A DNA stretch of 64,000 nt from Deferribacteraceae bacterium UBA6799 (GCA_002452335.1 DKFJ01000012.1:370949-434948); one strand, 5' to 3'. Shown: positions 34,832 to 43,931, numbered from the stretch's first letter. The notes: a model not told the origin generated them from the sequence alone. Numbers and translations are program-made.

Positions 34832-35362
34832 ATGAACGATAGATCAGGAAAACTCTTAAAGGCATTCATTCATCTGACAAGGCTGATACACAGAGAGGGA
34901 CACAAACATGCCCACGACATGCACGACAGCAGGATGCACCGCGGTAAGGCGCACCTTCTGGCGCAGATCTCCGAAAACATCGGCGCAAAGCAGATGGAAC
35001 TGGCGGAAATGATGGATATGCGTCCGTCATCCATGACAGAAATGCTGGTGAGCCTCGAGCAATCCGGGCTGATTATCAGAAAGCAGGACGAAAACGACCA
35101 GAGAGTCATGCGCGTCTATATGACAGAAGAAGGTACAAAGGCGCTCGAATCATTTTCATCCGCTCTGTCCGGCATGTCGCAATCGCTGTTCGGCGCGCTG
35201 ACTGACGAGGAGCAGGAACAGTTTCTGAAACTGGCTGAAAAGATAATTGATAATTTTGACGACGTAAAAAGACCCGACGACAGATGCTGTTCAAACAGGC
35301 ACAGGCGTCCCGGTCGCGATTTCTTTCATTTCAGACGTCACAGAGACTTTGACAGGCTTTAG
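34832..35362 (+). CDS. MarR-family transcription regulator
   Basis: A 176-residue winged-helix regulator. The DNA-binding core (KQMELAEMMDMRPSSMTEML, then the wing QDENDQRVMRVYMTEEG) is typical. The N terminus is rich in His, Asp and Met (HKHAHDMHDSRMH) and the C terminus is His/Arg-rich with a Cys pair, which hints at metal sensing. ATG at 34832 follows CGGAGGA; an earlier in-frame start would lie within the operator. It is followed by a ferredoxin gene after seven bases, its probable co-regulated partner. Confidence 0.88.
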   Translation: MNDRSGKLLKAFIHLTRLIHREGHKHAHDMHDSRMHRGKAHLLAQISENIGAKQMELAEMMDMRPSSMTEMLVSLEQSGLIIRKQDENDQRVMRVYMTEEGTKALESFSSALSGMSQSLFGALTDEEQEQFLKLAEKIIDNFDDVKRPDDRCCSNRHRRPGRDFFHFRRHRDFDRL

Positions 35363-35369
35363 GTGACAT

Positions 35370-35648
35370 ATGAGCTACTCTATTGGCGAACAATGCATAA
35401 AATGTGGTAAATGCCTGCCGGTGTGTCCAAAAAACGCTATCATAAAGAGCGGGACGGGCTATAGCATATCTCAGGAAAAATGCGTATCCTGCGGACTTTG
35501 CGAGAGAATATGCCCGGTCGGCGCAATCTCCTTTGCGGGTGCAGAAGAACAAAAAACAGATATCGGCACGTTCAGACACATACGGGACTGCAGACAGCAC
35601 CGCATGTTATCAGGGCGTATGCGCAGATATAGAAATCACTTACAGTAA
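35370..35648 (+). CDS. 2[4Fe-4S] ferredoxin
   Basis: A 92-residue ferredoxin with two clusters. The first motif is CIKCGKCLPVCP and the second is CVSCGLCERICP. A 30-residue basic tail (GRMRRYRNH) follows and is unusual for a free ferredoxin. AGGTGA precedes the ATG. It belongs to the marR unit, not to a nif transcript, although nif genes follow on the other strand. It is an electron carrier of low potential; its partner is unknown. Confidence 0.88.
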   Translation: MSYSIGEQCIKCGKCLPVCPKNAIIKSGTGYSISQEKCVSCGLCERICPVGAISFAGAEEQKTDIGTFRHIRDCRQHRMLSGRMRRYRNHLQ

Positions 35649-35651
35649 ATA

Positions 35652-35681
35652 AAGAAGGCGGACTTAAGTCCGCCTTCTTCA
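35652..35681. terminator. bidirectional terminator between the ferredoxin and nifX-associated genes
   Basis: A perfect palindrome reads AAGAAGGCGGACTT and its complement with no loop bases, followed by a T-rich stretch. It closes both the marR unit and the leftward nif operon. Confidence 0.88.
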
Positions 35682-35707
35682 TAGATATATATGCTATAGG
35701 TGAGTGA

Positions 35708-36136
35708 TCAGTCGATAAGACCAAGTCTTTTAGCGTTACCAAGCGCTTTGGCGGTGAGTTTTTCACCCTCATCAGCCATCTCTTCCAGATTTTCAAAGCC
35801 GAATTTATGAGCGTTTCTATGCACCTTCTGAAGCAGGATAAAATCCTCGTCTATCAGGAGAGCTCGCCCGAAACCTTCGGAATTAATATCAAGAGCGGTG
35901 ACGACAATGCGTCCGCAGTTCTCTTCAACCGTCTGAGCCACAGCCTCGTAAAACAGCCTGATCTTAGCCACTGTTTCCGGAGACATAGGACCGAAAGCGT
36001 CTATCTTTTTCTTATCCTCTTTGGTTACTACAAAATATCTGGCGAGCAGTTTTTCATCGGCAATGTTCTTCCATGTGCCATGAGCGTCAAACGACCTCAG
36101 TTTCGCTATGATAACTTCTCTGAAGCTCTTCGCCAT
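35708..36136 (-). CDS. NifX-associated nitrogen fixation protein (DUF269)
   Basis: A 142-residue protein of the DUF269 family, found next to nifX in diazotrophs; its exact role is unclear. Family features include the DAHGTWKN region near 18-25, the long helix KIRLFYEAVAQTVEE, and KFGFENLEEMADEGE near the C terminus. It is the last gene of the nifHDKTENX operon, starting one base after nifX. A role in cofactor maturation or nitrogenase-associated electron supply is inferred only from its neighbours. Confidence 0.88.
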   Translation of the reverse strand: MAKSFREVIIAKLRSFDAHGTWKNIADEKLLARYFVVTKEDKKKIDAFGPMSPETVAKIRLFYEAVAQTVEENCGRIVVTALDINSEGFGRALLIDEDFILLQKVHRNAHKFGFENLEEMADEGEKLTAKALGNAKRLGLID

Positions 36137-36137
36137 A

Positions 36138-36524
36138 TCAGATACCCTCTGGCGCTCTGTCTCTGTAGAGAGCTTTTTTCAGCCAGGGAGCCGGATTGCC
36201 GCCGAGAGTTGTCTTCAGGTTTTCCAGTATCTCGTCTATGGGCATAGGGTCCTGAACCTTTACAGGGTGTATCTTGTTTTTGATAACGTGCGCCGCAGCC
36301 GGTCCGCCTATCTGGAGCACATACAGGATGGCGCAGTCGTTCAGCGCCTCCGCCTTGGAACCTGTGTCCAGCTTGTGCTCTGTGCCGTCTTCCTGAGCGG
36401 CGAACTCTCTGATCTCAGCCAGGCTGTAGCCTTTTTCGTCTATCTCATAGATAGCTACTTTTGTGGCTCTGCCGTAGTGTTCATCCACGTTCTTCATGTC
36501 GTTTGTGCAGAATCCTATCTTCAT
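36138..36524 (-). CDS. nifX: nitrogenase cofactor carrier protein NifX
   Basis: A 128-residue protein of the NifX/NafY fold that carries cofactor precursors between NifB and the NifEN scaffold. It begins MKIGFCTND, followed by VDEHYGRA, the loop that binds cofactor. The C terminus has GNPAPWLKKAL, characteristic of NifX. GGAG precedes the ATG. It lies 71 bases after nifN, a gap with a weak inverted repeat (CACTAAA and TTTAGTG). Confidence 0.93.
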   Translation of the reverse strand: MKIGFCTNDMKNVDEHYGRATKVAIYEIDEKGYSLAEIREFAAQEDGTEHKLDTGSKAEALNDCAILYVLQIGGPAAAHVIKNKIHPVKVQDPMPIDEILENLKTTLGGNPAPWLKKALYRDRAPEGI

Positions 36525-36594
36525 GGTGTTCTCCGTTAAGAAGACCGTCCAATATCCCCGTCAGAGACACTAAACGACCCTCTTCCTGTTGTAT

Positions 36595-37902
36595 TTAGTG
36601 CGACTTTTCTATATCCAGTGACAGGCAGATGTTGCCGATGTCAAAAGCGAGCTGCATAACTCCGGCATAGCCCACGAAAGCCCTGTGAAAATGCCCGAAC
36701 TGATCTTTTATCGGAAAGCCGATCTTATACAGAGGCTGGTGTGTTCTGTGGCACATGGGCACTGCGTTTGAGTTCGCCAGTATGAAGTCTGACTTTTTGG
36801 AGTATTCCTCCAGATCGCCCAGATCGCCCATTATTATGTTCTCGGCTTCCAGCTCCTCGAAGGCGCCGCTTCTGGCGGTGGTGACCGCGCACTCCAGCTT
36901 TATCCCCATCTCTCTGGTGATAAAATTGCCGAGACTATACAGCAGATCAGGCTCAGCGGCTATGGAGAATACCTTTCCGCCGAAAGAGAAGTGAGCGTCC
37001 AGCAGAGCATCCACGCCCCTCTGTCTCTGCACCTTCAGCCATTTCGGCACGGGTCTGCCTGTGTAGTCCATCAGCCATGATATCAGCTCGTCTGAATATG
37101 TTATGCCTGTGAGGCTGTCGAATTTTTTGTAAGGGATACAGCATTTTTCCAGCAGAATATCCGCCGCCTGCTCCATACATCCGCCTATGGCTATGGTGAA
37201 ATCCGCCTGAGCCATCCGGTGTATCATATCGATAGTGGTGCCCTCTTCCGGCAGAGTATAGAATCTGGTCACCTGTCCGCCCATGCTGGATGAGATATCC
37301 GGAAGGACGATAACCTCCAGACCGAAATCCTCAAACACACGTCTGATCCAGTCTATATCGGCGGCGTTCAGATGCATTCCAGCCAGAATATTTATCAGTT
37401 TTCTGGTTCTGTAGTCACGCACAGGCTCTATCGGGAGCAGCGCTGCCAGTGTGGCGGACACAGCGGAGGCAAAACCTGTCTCCGCGTCACCTTTAAAATC
37501 CGGAGTAGTGACAGACACCACGGGGGTTTCAGCATACTGCGGATATTTCTCTCTGAAACGGAACATCGATCCTTTCATATCATCGCCTCTGACCTCGGTC
37601 ATGCCTGTGGTCACCAGCCCGATAAAGTCCGGATTCTGTTTGTCTATCACATTGGCGATACCCTGATGCAGGTTGGAATCATCGCCTATGATGGTGGCTA
37701 TGTCGAACACAGCAGTGCTCTGCATGGGGGTTACCTCGCGGAAGTGCTGTGTGAGAAAGTTCTTTGTAAATGCCATGCACCCCTGCGCTCCGTGCACCAG
37801 AGGCATAACTCTGTGCATCCCCAGAAAGGCTGTTATAGCGCCCATTATCTGGCTCTTTTTCAGCGGGTTCACCGCAAGGGGTTTTTCTATTATCTTAACC
37901 AA
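36595..37902 (-). CDS. nifN: nitrogenase cofactor scaffold subunit NifN
   Basis: The beta-like subunit (435 residues) of the NifEN scaffold on which NifB-co is matured with molybdenum and homocitrate. It resembles NifK but lacks its N-terminal extension. PLVHGAQGCMAF carries a conserved cluster-ligand cysteine, and TTGMTEVRGDD replaces the cysteine-bearing segment of NifK, as in other NifN proteins. It starts with TTG at 37902, six bases after GGGAGG, and overlaps nifE by eight bases. Confidence 0.93.
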   Translation of the reverse strand: MVKIIEKPLAVNPLKKSQIMGAITAFLGMHRVMPLVHGAQGCMAFTKNFLTQHFREVTPMQSTAVFDIATIIGDDSNLHQGIANVIDKQNPDFIGLVTTGMTEVRGDDMKGSMFRFREKYPQYAETPVVSVTTPDFKGDAETGFASAVSATLAALLPIEPVRDYRTRKLINILAGMHLNAADIDWIRRVFEDFGLEVIVLPDISSSMGGQVTRFYTLPEEGTTIDMIHRMAQADFTIAIGGCMEQAADILLEKCCIPYKKFDSLTGITYSDELISWLMDYTGRPVPKWLKVQRQRGVDALLDAHFSFGGKVFSIAAEPDLLYSLGNFITREMGIKLECAVTTARSGAFEELEAENIIMGDLGDLEEYSKKSDFILANSNAVPMCHRTHQPLYKIGFPIKDQFGHFHRAFVGYAGVMQLAFDIGNICLSLDIEKSH

Positions 37903-39265
37903 ATGACACCTCCCAGGGGGCAGGTCTTGTGGTCACTTCAAAAACAGGTGATGTGAGAGTATACACCAGACGCCTGGCAAGCTCCAGAGTGCCGTCATAT
38001 CCGGCGAAGGCGAAATGTCTCTCCTGGTTCACATCCACAAAGGGGACTTTGCCCTTCATGGCGTTATACATGTTCCGCCCTCCTGCCAGCAGCAGATGGG
38101 CATCATACTGTTTCATCAGATTCAGAATGGTCTTGCCGTCACCTTTCGGCATCAGACCGTCTTCGTTGCCCTCAAAATATTCCAGTATTCTGGCGATGTC
38201 GTCCTCGGTGGATTTTCTGGTGCTGGATTTTACAACCTCCATGCCCAGTTCCTCCAGCTGGTTCAGAACCGACCAGCTCTTGACACCGCCTGTGTATACC
38301 AGCACCCTCTTGCCTTTCAGAATGGGCAGATAGGGAGCCAGTTTTTCATACGTTTCCTTCTCTTTTCTGTCGCAGAGCTCTTCGGCTCTCTTTTTCAGTA
38401 TATCGCTTCCCAGATTTTCGGCTATTTTCACCAGAGTTTTTCTGGTTTCGCCCATACCGTAGAATGAACCCTCCATAAAAGGGATCTCATACTTATCCTT
38501 CATCTGGCGTGCCAGAGATATGAGCGCCTGACTGCATATCACCACGGACAGCTTGGATCTGTGGGCATGGCATATCTCGTCATAGCCGGCGTTGCCTGTC
38601 ATCTTTGAAAACAGGGTTATCCCCAGCTCTTCAAAAAGCGGCTCCACCTGATACAGCTCTCCGGCTATGTTGTATTCGCCGATGAGGTTTATGGGAAACA
38701 TAGGTATCTTCTCCGGCTCTCTCGTACCGATGACATGATTGATCAGAGAAAACCCGGCGAATTTATTGCCGAGGTTTTTGCTTCCGGAGAATCCGGGAGA
38801 GTCAACGGGGATGACCGGAACCTTAAGCTCCTCCTGCATCTCCTTACTGACCGCTCCGATATCTTCGCCCGACATGGCTGTAACGCATGTTGAATATATG
38901 AACACTGCCTTGGGCGAAAATTTTTCTACTACATACCTGACTGACTCCTTCAGCTTCTTCTCAGCTCCGAAAACTATGTCCAGCTCAGAAAGATCCGTGG
39001 TAAACCCGTACTGGTGAAAGGAACCCTTGTCGGTTCTTGTCCCTCTGTTGTTATAGCTCTGTCCGGTACAGGTCATGGGTCCGTGGATTATATGCGCCGC
39101 ATCCGCGATGGGCACGAGGACTATCTGGGCGCCGTCAAAGGCGCAGCCCCCGGCTGTCGCTCCGGGCGTGGGTTTTTTACAGGCATTTTTTTTCTGCTCT
39201 GCGGTTTTTTTCTGATTATGGTCACAGGACGGTTCTTCTGTCAGCTGCTGGATTGCCAGTCTCAT
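37895..39265 (-). CDS. nifE: nitrogenase cofactor scaffold subunit NifE
   Basis: The alpha-like subunit (456 residues) of the NifEN scaffold. The N terminus is lysine- and cysteine-rich. GGCAFDGAQ, GPMTCTGQSY and STCVTAMSGEDI carry the conserved ligands of the bridging iron-sulfur cluster. It lacks the His that holds the finished cofactor in NifD. It follows nifT by 21 bases and overlaps nifN, consistent with 1:1 expression. ATG follows GGAG by six bases. Confidence 0.94.
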   Translation of the reverse strand: MRLAIQQLTEEPSCDHNQKKTAEQKKNACKKPTPGATAGGCAFDGAQIVLVPIADAAHIIHGPMTCTGQSYNNRGTRTDKGSFHQYGFTTDLSELDIVFGAEKKLKESVRYVVEKFSPKAVFIYSTCVTAMSGEDIGAVSKEMQEELKVPVIPVDSPGFSGSKNLGNKFAGFSLINHVIGTREPEKIPMFPINLIGEYNIAGELYQVEPLFEELGITLFSKMTGNAGYDEICHAHRSKLSVVICSQALISLARQMKDKYEIPFMEGSFYGMGETRKTLVKIAENLGSDILKKRAEELCDRKEKETYEKLAPYLPILKGKRVLVYTGGVKSWSVLNQLEELGMEVVKSSTRKSTEDDIARILEYFEGNEDGLMPKGDGKTILNLMKQYDAHLLLAGGRNMYNAMKGKVPFVDVNQERHFAFAGYDGTLELARRLVYTLTSPVFEVTTRPAPWEVSFG

Positions 39266-39286
39266 GTGTATCTCCTTGAGGAGGCG

Positions 39287-39502
39287 TTACTCTCCTCTGC
39301 TGAGCAGTTTAGCTTCCACAGTCTTAGGCAGCTGAGGCATTTCATCGAAAGCCTCGAACTCCAGAATCCACCCGTTAGCCAGAGTGAATTCGCCGCCCCA
39401 GACAGCACCCTTGGTGTCTATGGAAACCACTATTTGTTCCATGTCTTTTTTAGGGACGTATACAGTGTATACGTCCCCTTTTGTATTTAATGTTACCTTC
39501 AT
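39287..39502 (-). CDS. nifT: NifT/FixU protein
   Basis: A 71-residue protein of the NifT/FixU family, found between nifK and later nif genes in many diazotrophs; its function is unknown. The hallmark YVPKKDMEQIVVS at 14-26 and the GGEFTLANGW block are intact. It starts six bases after nifK ends, so it is translated from the same message. Confidence 0.92.
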   Translation of the reverse strand: MKVTLNTKGDVYTVYVPKKDMEQIVVSIDTKGAVWGGEFTLANGWILEFEAFDEMPQLPKTVEAKLLSRGE

Positions 39503-39508
39503 AAGCTC

Positions 39509-41017
39509 TTAGCGAAGGATGTCATAGCTGGTTGTGTACATGGTCTTCTTGTCAACATCGTCAAGAACTCTGTTAACGATCCATGTCAGCATCTGTACGC
39601 CGCCCTTATATCCTATTGTGGGATATCTGTGCAGGTGGTGTCTGTCCTGAAGAGGGAAGCCGATCCTTACGAGGGCTATTCCTGTGTCTCTTTCAAGATA
39701 TTTGCCGTATGAGTTACCGATGATAAAGTCAACCGGCTCAGTGAAAAGCAGTGAGCGGTAGTGCCACATATCCTTTCCGGGCCACAGCTGAGCGGCTTTA
39801 CCGAACTCTGATTTATCAAGCATAGTCCTTGTGTCTGATTCCCACTCTTTAGAACCGTTGGTAACCAGAACATGAACAGGCTCTGCGCCCATCTCTGTCA
39901 CAAATCTGGAAAGACCGTATGCGAAGTCAGGGTCGCCGTTGATACCGCATGTTTTGCCGTGTATCCAGTAGTATGAATCGGCAATGGCGTCTATCAGCTG
40001 TCCACGCTCAAGCTCAAGCTCAGCGGGAACAGGTTTTCCTGTCAGCTCGCTGATGGCCATCATCAGATCATCAGAGCCTTCGATACCGTAGGGGTTAACC
40101 ACTTTTACAGGGTGTCCCCATTCCTTCTCGATAAACTCCACTGTCTTGATAGTGGAATACTTCTGGAGCAGCAGAGTCGCTTTAGAGTTGGGAGCGTCTC
40201 TCAGATCATCCAGAGGAGTGCCGCCTCTGTACATTTTGTAATGTCCGTCGGTGGGTGAGTTCAGTGTCTCTGAAGGGTCAGAGATCAGGTTCATCTCAGC
40301 GCCGAACAGTTTGAAGATTCTTTTAATCTCTTCAAAGTTGGCAATATATGTATCGAAGCCCATGATCACGTTGATCCTGTCAGTTTTGTGGTCTCTTTTC
40401 TGACCCATCTGCTGAAGGATGTGCATCATTGTATTGTCATATCCCACTACATGAGAGCCGACAAATGAAGGAGTATGCGCAAATGTAACGGGAAGATCAT
40501 TGGGGATGAATCCCTGCTCTTTGGCGTTTTTCACGAAAGAGTTCATGTCGTCGCCGATAACCTCTGACATACATGATGTAACCATGGTTATCATCTTGGG
40601 CTTGTACAGTTCATATGTGTTCTGAAGACCCAGATACATAGCGTTGTGTCCGCCGAAAACCGCCGCGTCCTCAGTCATGGCATCGCATGATGTGGGGAAG
40701 GGTTCACGGAAGTGACGCATAAAGTGTGAACGGAAGTATGAAGCGCAGCCCTGTGAACCGTGCACGAAGGGCATAGTCTCTTCAAACCCGATCGCCGCGA
40801 ACAGACCGCCCAGAGGCTGGCAAGCCTTCAGAGGGTTGATAGTCAGTTCTTCTCTGGCGAAGTTCAGGTCTCTGTACTCCTGAGTTTTTGTCCACTCAAG
40901 TGTTTCTTTTATTTTTTCATCAGTCTCAACGTTCTCATACTTTTTCTTGTCTTCGAACATCTCCTGATATTCTTTACCGTCAAAAAGGGTTACGTGGTCT
41001 TTTGTATGTTCGCTCAT
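39509..41017 (-). CDS. nifK: nitrogenase molybdenum-iron protein beta chain
   Basis: The beta subunit (502 residues) of dinitrogenase, which shares the P-cluster with NifD. The first cysteine ligand sits in VHGSQGCASYF, and VTSCMSEVIGDD carries another. The N-terminal extension of about 60 residues, with the KEYQEMFEDKK element, is typical of NifK and absent from NifN. It follows nifD by 17 bases. The gene order nifHDK, with no vnf- or anf-type delta subunit gene, supports a molybdenum enzyme. Confidence 0.96.
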   Translation of the reverse strand: MSEHTKDHVTLFDGKEYQEMFEDKKKYENVETDEKIKETLEWTKTQEYRDLNFAREELTINPLKACQPLGGLFAAIGFEETMPFVHGSQGCASYFRSHFMRHFREPFPTSCDAMTEDAAVFGGHNAMYLGLQNTYELYKPKMITMVTSCMSEVIGDDMNSFVKNAKEQGFIPNDLPVTFAHTPSFVGSHVVGYDNTMMHILQQMGQKRDHKTDRINVIMGFDTYIANFEEIKRIFKLFGAEMNLISDPSETLNSPTDGHYKMYRGGTPLDDLRDAPNSKATLLLQKYSTIKTVEFIEKEWGHPVKVVNPYGIEGSDDLMMAISELTGKPVPAELELERGQLIDAIADSYYWIHGKTCGINGDPDFAYGLSRFVTEMGAEPVHVLVTNGSKEWESDTRTMLDKSEFGKAAQLWPGKDMWHYRSLLFTEPVDFIIGNSYGKYLERDTGIALVRIGFPLQDRHHLHRYPTIGYKGGVQMLTWIVNRVLDDVDKKTMYTTSYDILR

Positions 41018-41034
41018 GTTATGCTCCCTCTAAA

Positions 41035-42477
41035 TTATTTCCACGGAGGTGTCAGTTTTTTCCAAACAGCACCATTTACTGCCATGTCCATGTCTCTGGC
41101 GAATACCGCGAAGCCGTCAACACCGTGATAGGGTCCTGAGTAGTCCCATGAGTGCATCTGACGGAAGGGAATACCTGACTTCTGTGTGGAGTATTTCTCT
41201 TTGATACCTGAACCGACAAGATCGGGTTTGAAGGTTTCCAGGAGTTTCTCCATTTCATATTCGTTCATGTCGTCAACCATGAAGGTTGTGTTTTCGACAT
41301 ATTCCAGTGTTCTGGCATAGTCATCGTTGTGGGCAAATTCGTAACCGGTGATAGTCACCTCTACACCAAGATCGCGGAAAGCGGGGATGGTGTGTCTGGG
41401 ACGAAGACCGCCCACGAAAAGCATACACTGTTTGCCTTCGAGTCTGGGTTTGTACTTGTCCACGATCTTCTGGAAAGCGGGCATGTATTCTTTTTCAATG
41501 AGTTCCTCTGTTTTCTTCTGGATTGTCTCATCGAACAGAGCAGCGATTTTACGCATGCTTTTAACGATCTGAGTAGGTCCGAAGAAGTTGAACTCAACCC
41601 ACGGAATACCGAATTTTTCCTCTACATATCTGGATATGTAGTTCATAGAACGGTAGCAGTGGATCAGAACCACTTTAGCTTTTGTAAGGTTGGCAATCTC
41701 GCTCACTGTTGAGTCGCCTGTTGATTGGGATACAACCTTAAGCCCCATAGCCTCAAGAATCTTTCTTGATGACCATGCGTCACCGCCGATGTTGTAGTCG
41801 CCTATCAGAGCGATGTTATAGGGGCTGTCCTCTATCTCAACACCCTGAACCTCTGCCTCATATATCCAGTCACGCAGAGAGTCGTTGGCTATGTGGTGAC
41901 CCAGAGACTGGGAAACACCGCGGAATCCCTCGCAGCGGCAGGGGATAACAGGTTTGTCTATCTCTTTCGCTGTGGCTCTGGCAACAGCCTCGATGTCGTC
42001 ACCGATCAGACCGATGGGGCACTCTGAAAGGATGGAAACACCTTTGTTAAGAGGGAAGAGCTGGTCAGCTTCCTGTATCAGTTTTGTAAGTTTTTTATCT
42101 CCGCCGAAAACGATGTCTTTTTCCTGAAAGTCAGATGTAATCTGCATGGTCACATAGTTGTCTATGCCGGGGATACCGTTTGCAAAGTTACGTCTGGCTG
42201 CCCATGAGTACTGTCCGCAGCCTACGGGACCGTGGCTGATATGTATCATGTCTTTGATGGGTCCGAAAACCACACCTTTAGCTCCCGCATAAGCGCATCC
42301 TCTCATAGACATAACGCCGGGGCGGATCTTTCTGTTGGCTACGATGCAGGATTTTTCTTCTTCTGCTGTAACCACTTCCAGTTTTTTCTTTCTATCTTTT
42401 TTGGTAGCATCGTTGTATCCGTTAAGGATCTCCTCCATAACCTCTACGCCGTGCTCTTTAACAGTTTTATTAGCCAT
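41035..42477 (-). CDS. nifD: nitrogenase molybdenum-iron protein alpha chain
   Basis: The alpha subunit (480 residues) that holds the iron-molybdenum cofactor. P-cluster ligands appear in MRGCAYAG, GPVGCGQYSW and SECPIGLIGDD. The cofactor cysteine is in HCYRSMNYI and the cofactor histidine in MHSWDYSGP. ATG at 42477 has GAGG eight bases upstream; an upstream in-frame ATG at 42531 is not supported by the family N terminus. It is separated from nifH by about 155 bases containing a stem-loop. Confidence 0.96.
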   Translation of the reverse strand: MANKTVKEHGVEVMEEILNGYNDATKKDRKKKLEVVTAEEEKSCIVANRKIRPGVMSMRGCAYAGAKGVVFGPIKDMIHISHGPVGCGQYSWAARRNFANGIPGIDNYVTMQITSDFQEKDIVFGGDKKLTKLIQEADQLFPLNKGVSILSECPIGLIGDDIEAVARATAKEIDKPVIPCRCEGFRGVSQSLGHHIANDSLRDWIYEAEVQGVEIEDSPYNIALIGDYNIGGDAWSSRKILEAMGLKVVSQSTGDSTVSEIANLTKAKVVLIHCYRSMNYISRYVEEKFGIPWVEFNFFGPTQIVKSMRKIAALFDETIQKKTEELIEKEYMPAFQKIVDKYKPRLEGKQCMLFVGGLRPRHTIPAFRDLGVEVTITGYEFAHNDDYARTLEYVENTTFMVDDMNEYEMEKLLETFKPDLVGSGIKEKYSTQKSGIPFRQMHSWDYSGPYHGVDGFAVFARDMDMAVNGAVWKKLTPPWK

Positions 42478-42577
42478 ATAATAAACCTCGTGTTTTTTCG
42501 TCATTGCTCCGGTCTTTTCAGACCCCTGCATGGCGCCTCATGCGCCCTTTAAAGAAATCTCTAAAATGTCTGAAAAA

Positions 42578-42600
42578 TACGGCCGGCAGTGTGCCGTATA
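42578..42600 (-). terminator. stem-loop in the nifH-nifD gap
   Basis: On the minus strand TACGGC pairs with GCCGTA and is followed by five Ts. A partial terminator or an RNA-stabilising hairpin here would leave more nifH than nifD message, as is usual for nitrogenase operons. Confidence 0.65.
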
Positions 42601-42632
42601 GGAGAGACACTTTAAGAGATCCATATGCATGA

Positions 42633-43502
42633 TTAGGAAGCTATTGTTTTTCCTACTATGCTCTCATCCTCAGGCTTGATGATACCGAATTCCATAAGGA
42701 GGTCTTCAAGTTCCTGCATTGTAACGGGTGTGGGGATGTTGAACATTTTGTTATTGATGATCTTGTTAGCCAGGGTTCTGTATTCATCTGACTGTGCGCA
42801 TTTGGGATCGTATTCAACGCAAGTCATTCTGCGAAGCTCAGCGTGCTGAACAACGTTGTTTCTGGGTACGAAGTGTATCATCTGAGTGTTGATCTTTGTA
42901 GCCAGAGCAGTGATCAGTTCATCTTCCCTGTCAGTCTGTCTTTCGTTGCAGATAAGACCTGCAAGACGAACGCCGCCTGAGTTAGCGTATTTCAGAATAC
43001 CTTTGGAGATGTTGTTGGCAGCGTACATAGCCATCATCTCACCTGATGTAACGATGTAGATTTCCTGAGCTTTGCCTTCACGAATAGGCATAGCAAAACC
43101 ACCGCACACAACGTCACCGAGAACGTCATATGATACGAAGTCAAGATCTTCCTCATATGCACCTTCTTCCTCGAGGAAGTTGATAGCAGTGATAACTCCG
43201 CGTCCTGCGCAGCCTACGCCGGGCTCGGGGCCGCCGGCCTCAACGCAGCGGATTCCAAGGAAGCCTGATTTGAGAACATCATCCAGTTCGAGGTCTTCAA
43301 CTGAACCTGCTTCAGCGGCAAGCTCCATAATAGTTGACTGAGCCTTAGAGTGAAGGATAAGACGTGTGGAGTCAGCTTTAGGGTCGCAGCCCACGATCAT
43401 GATTTTCTTACCCATCTCTGCCATAGCAGCCAGAGTATTCTGTGATGTTGTTGATTTACCGATTCCACCTTTACCATAGAAAGCAATTTGTCTAAGAGCC
43501 AT
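42633..43502 (-). CDS. nifH: nitrogenase iron protein (dinitrogenase reductase)
   Basis: The 289-residue ATP-driven electron donor to NifDK. The P-loop is YGKGGIGKSTT near 9-19. The cluster ligands are Cys98 (in GCAGRG) and Cys133 (in VVCGGF). Arg101 of GCAGRG is the site that DraT modifies in other organisms, and draT and draG lie just upstream. ATG at 43502 follows GGAGGA. It is first in the operon, with a sigma-54 promoter and two NifA-type sites upstream. Confidence 0.97.
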   Translation of the reverse strand: MALRQIAFYGKGGIGKSTTSQNTLAAMAEMGKKIMIVGCDPKADSTRLILHSKAQSTIMELAAEAGSVEDLELDDVLKSGFLGIRCVEAGGPEPGVGCAGRGVITAINFLEEEGAYEEDLDFVSYDVLGDVVCGGFAMPIREGKAQEIYIVTSGEMMAMYAANNISKGILKYANSGGVRLAGLICNERQTDREDELITALATKINTQMIHFVPRNNVVQHAELRRMTCVEYDPKCAQSDEYRTLANKIINNKMFNIPTPVTMQELEDLLMEFGIIKPEDESIVGKTIAS

Positions 43503-43541
43503 GTTAGGTTCCTCCTGTTTTATCGTTGTCGGGGAATATAT

Positions 43542-43557
43542 ATCAAAAGACGTGCCA
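43542..43557 (-). promoter_or_regulatory. sigma-54 promoter of nifH
   Basis: On the minus strand TGGCACGTCTTTTGAT matches the -24 element perfectly and the -12 element except for TTGA in place of TTGC. The predicted RNA start is about 29 bases before the nifH ATG. Confidence 0.85.
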
Positions 43558-43607
43558 GTTTGCGCAAGATACGGATAATAAAGCATTTTCTTCATTTGTA
43601 ATGTTTG

Positions 43608-43623
43608 TGTCAGTATATAGACA
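43608..43623 (-). promoter_or_regulatory. NifA upstream activator site 1
   Basis: TGT-N10-ACA (TGTCAGTATATAGACA) matches the NifA binding consensus. It lies about 60 bases upstream of the nifH -24 element. Confidence 0.7.
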
Positions 43624-43665
43624 ACATTTTTGGAAGGTTTTTAACCATTATTGATATTTTTTGTT

Positions 43666-43681
43666 TGTAATTTTAATGACA
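43666..43681 (-). promoter_or_regulatory. NifA upstream activator site 2
   Basis: A second TGT-N10-ACA (TGTAATTTTAATGACA) lies 58 bases from the first, about five and a half helical turns away. The A+T-rich stretch between the sites and the promoter could bind IHF. Confidence 0.65.
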
Positions 43682-43872
43682 ATACACAAAACACTGTCCC
43701 ACAGCCGATTCCGGTTATTTCGACATTAAATTAAGGGTTATTTTTGTATGATTAACCATACCTGAGCAATGGACGCATCCGAGAAATAAAACGTTTATGT
43801 CACTTTTCTTACATAATCATTTTCTGCTCATCGATGATTAAAATTGCATCACCTGACCGCATATGCGCCGCG
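43682..43872. other. gene-free remainder of the nifH upstream region
   Basis: The gap between nifH and the macrodomain gene is about 430 bases. Beyond the promoter and activator sites I see no ORF or RNA gene here. Confidence 0.5.
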
Positions 43873-43873
43873 C

Positions 43874-43904
43874 ACAAAAAAGGGACACCCGCAGATGTCC
43901 CTTC
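43874..43904 (-). terminator. terminator after the macrodomain gene
   Basis: AAGGGACA and TGTCCCTT pair across a seven-base loop. The T run is on the minus-strand side, so it ends the draG-macrodomain unit before nifH. Confidence 0.82.
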
Positions 43905-43931
43905 AAACCACTATCAGTAAAACAATTTATA

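Noticed and set aside
42478..42632. nifI (PII-like) genes between nifH and nifD
   Set aside because: The gap is about 155 bases and holds only a stem-loop; no ORF of suitable length is present.
39509..43502. Vanadium or iron-only nitrogenase
   Set aside because: No delta-subunit gene lies between the alpha and beta genes, and nifE, nifN and nifV are all present, as in molybdenum systems.
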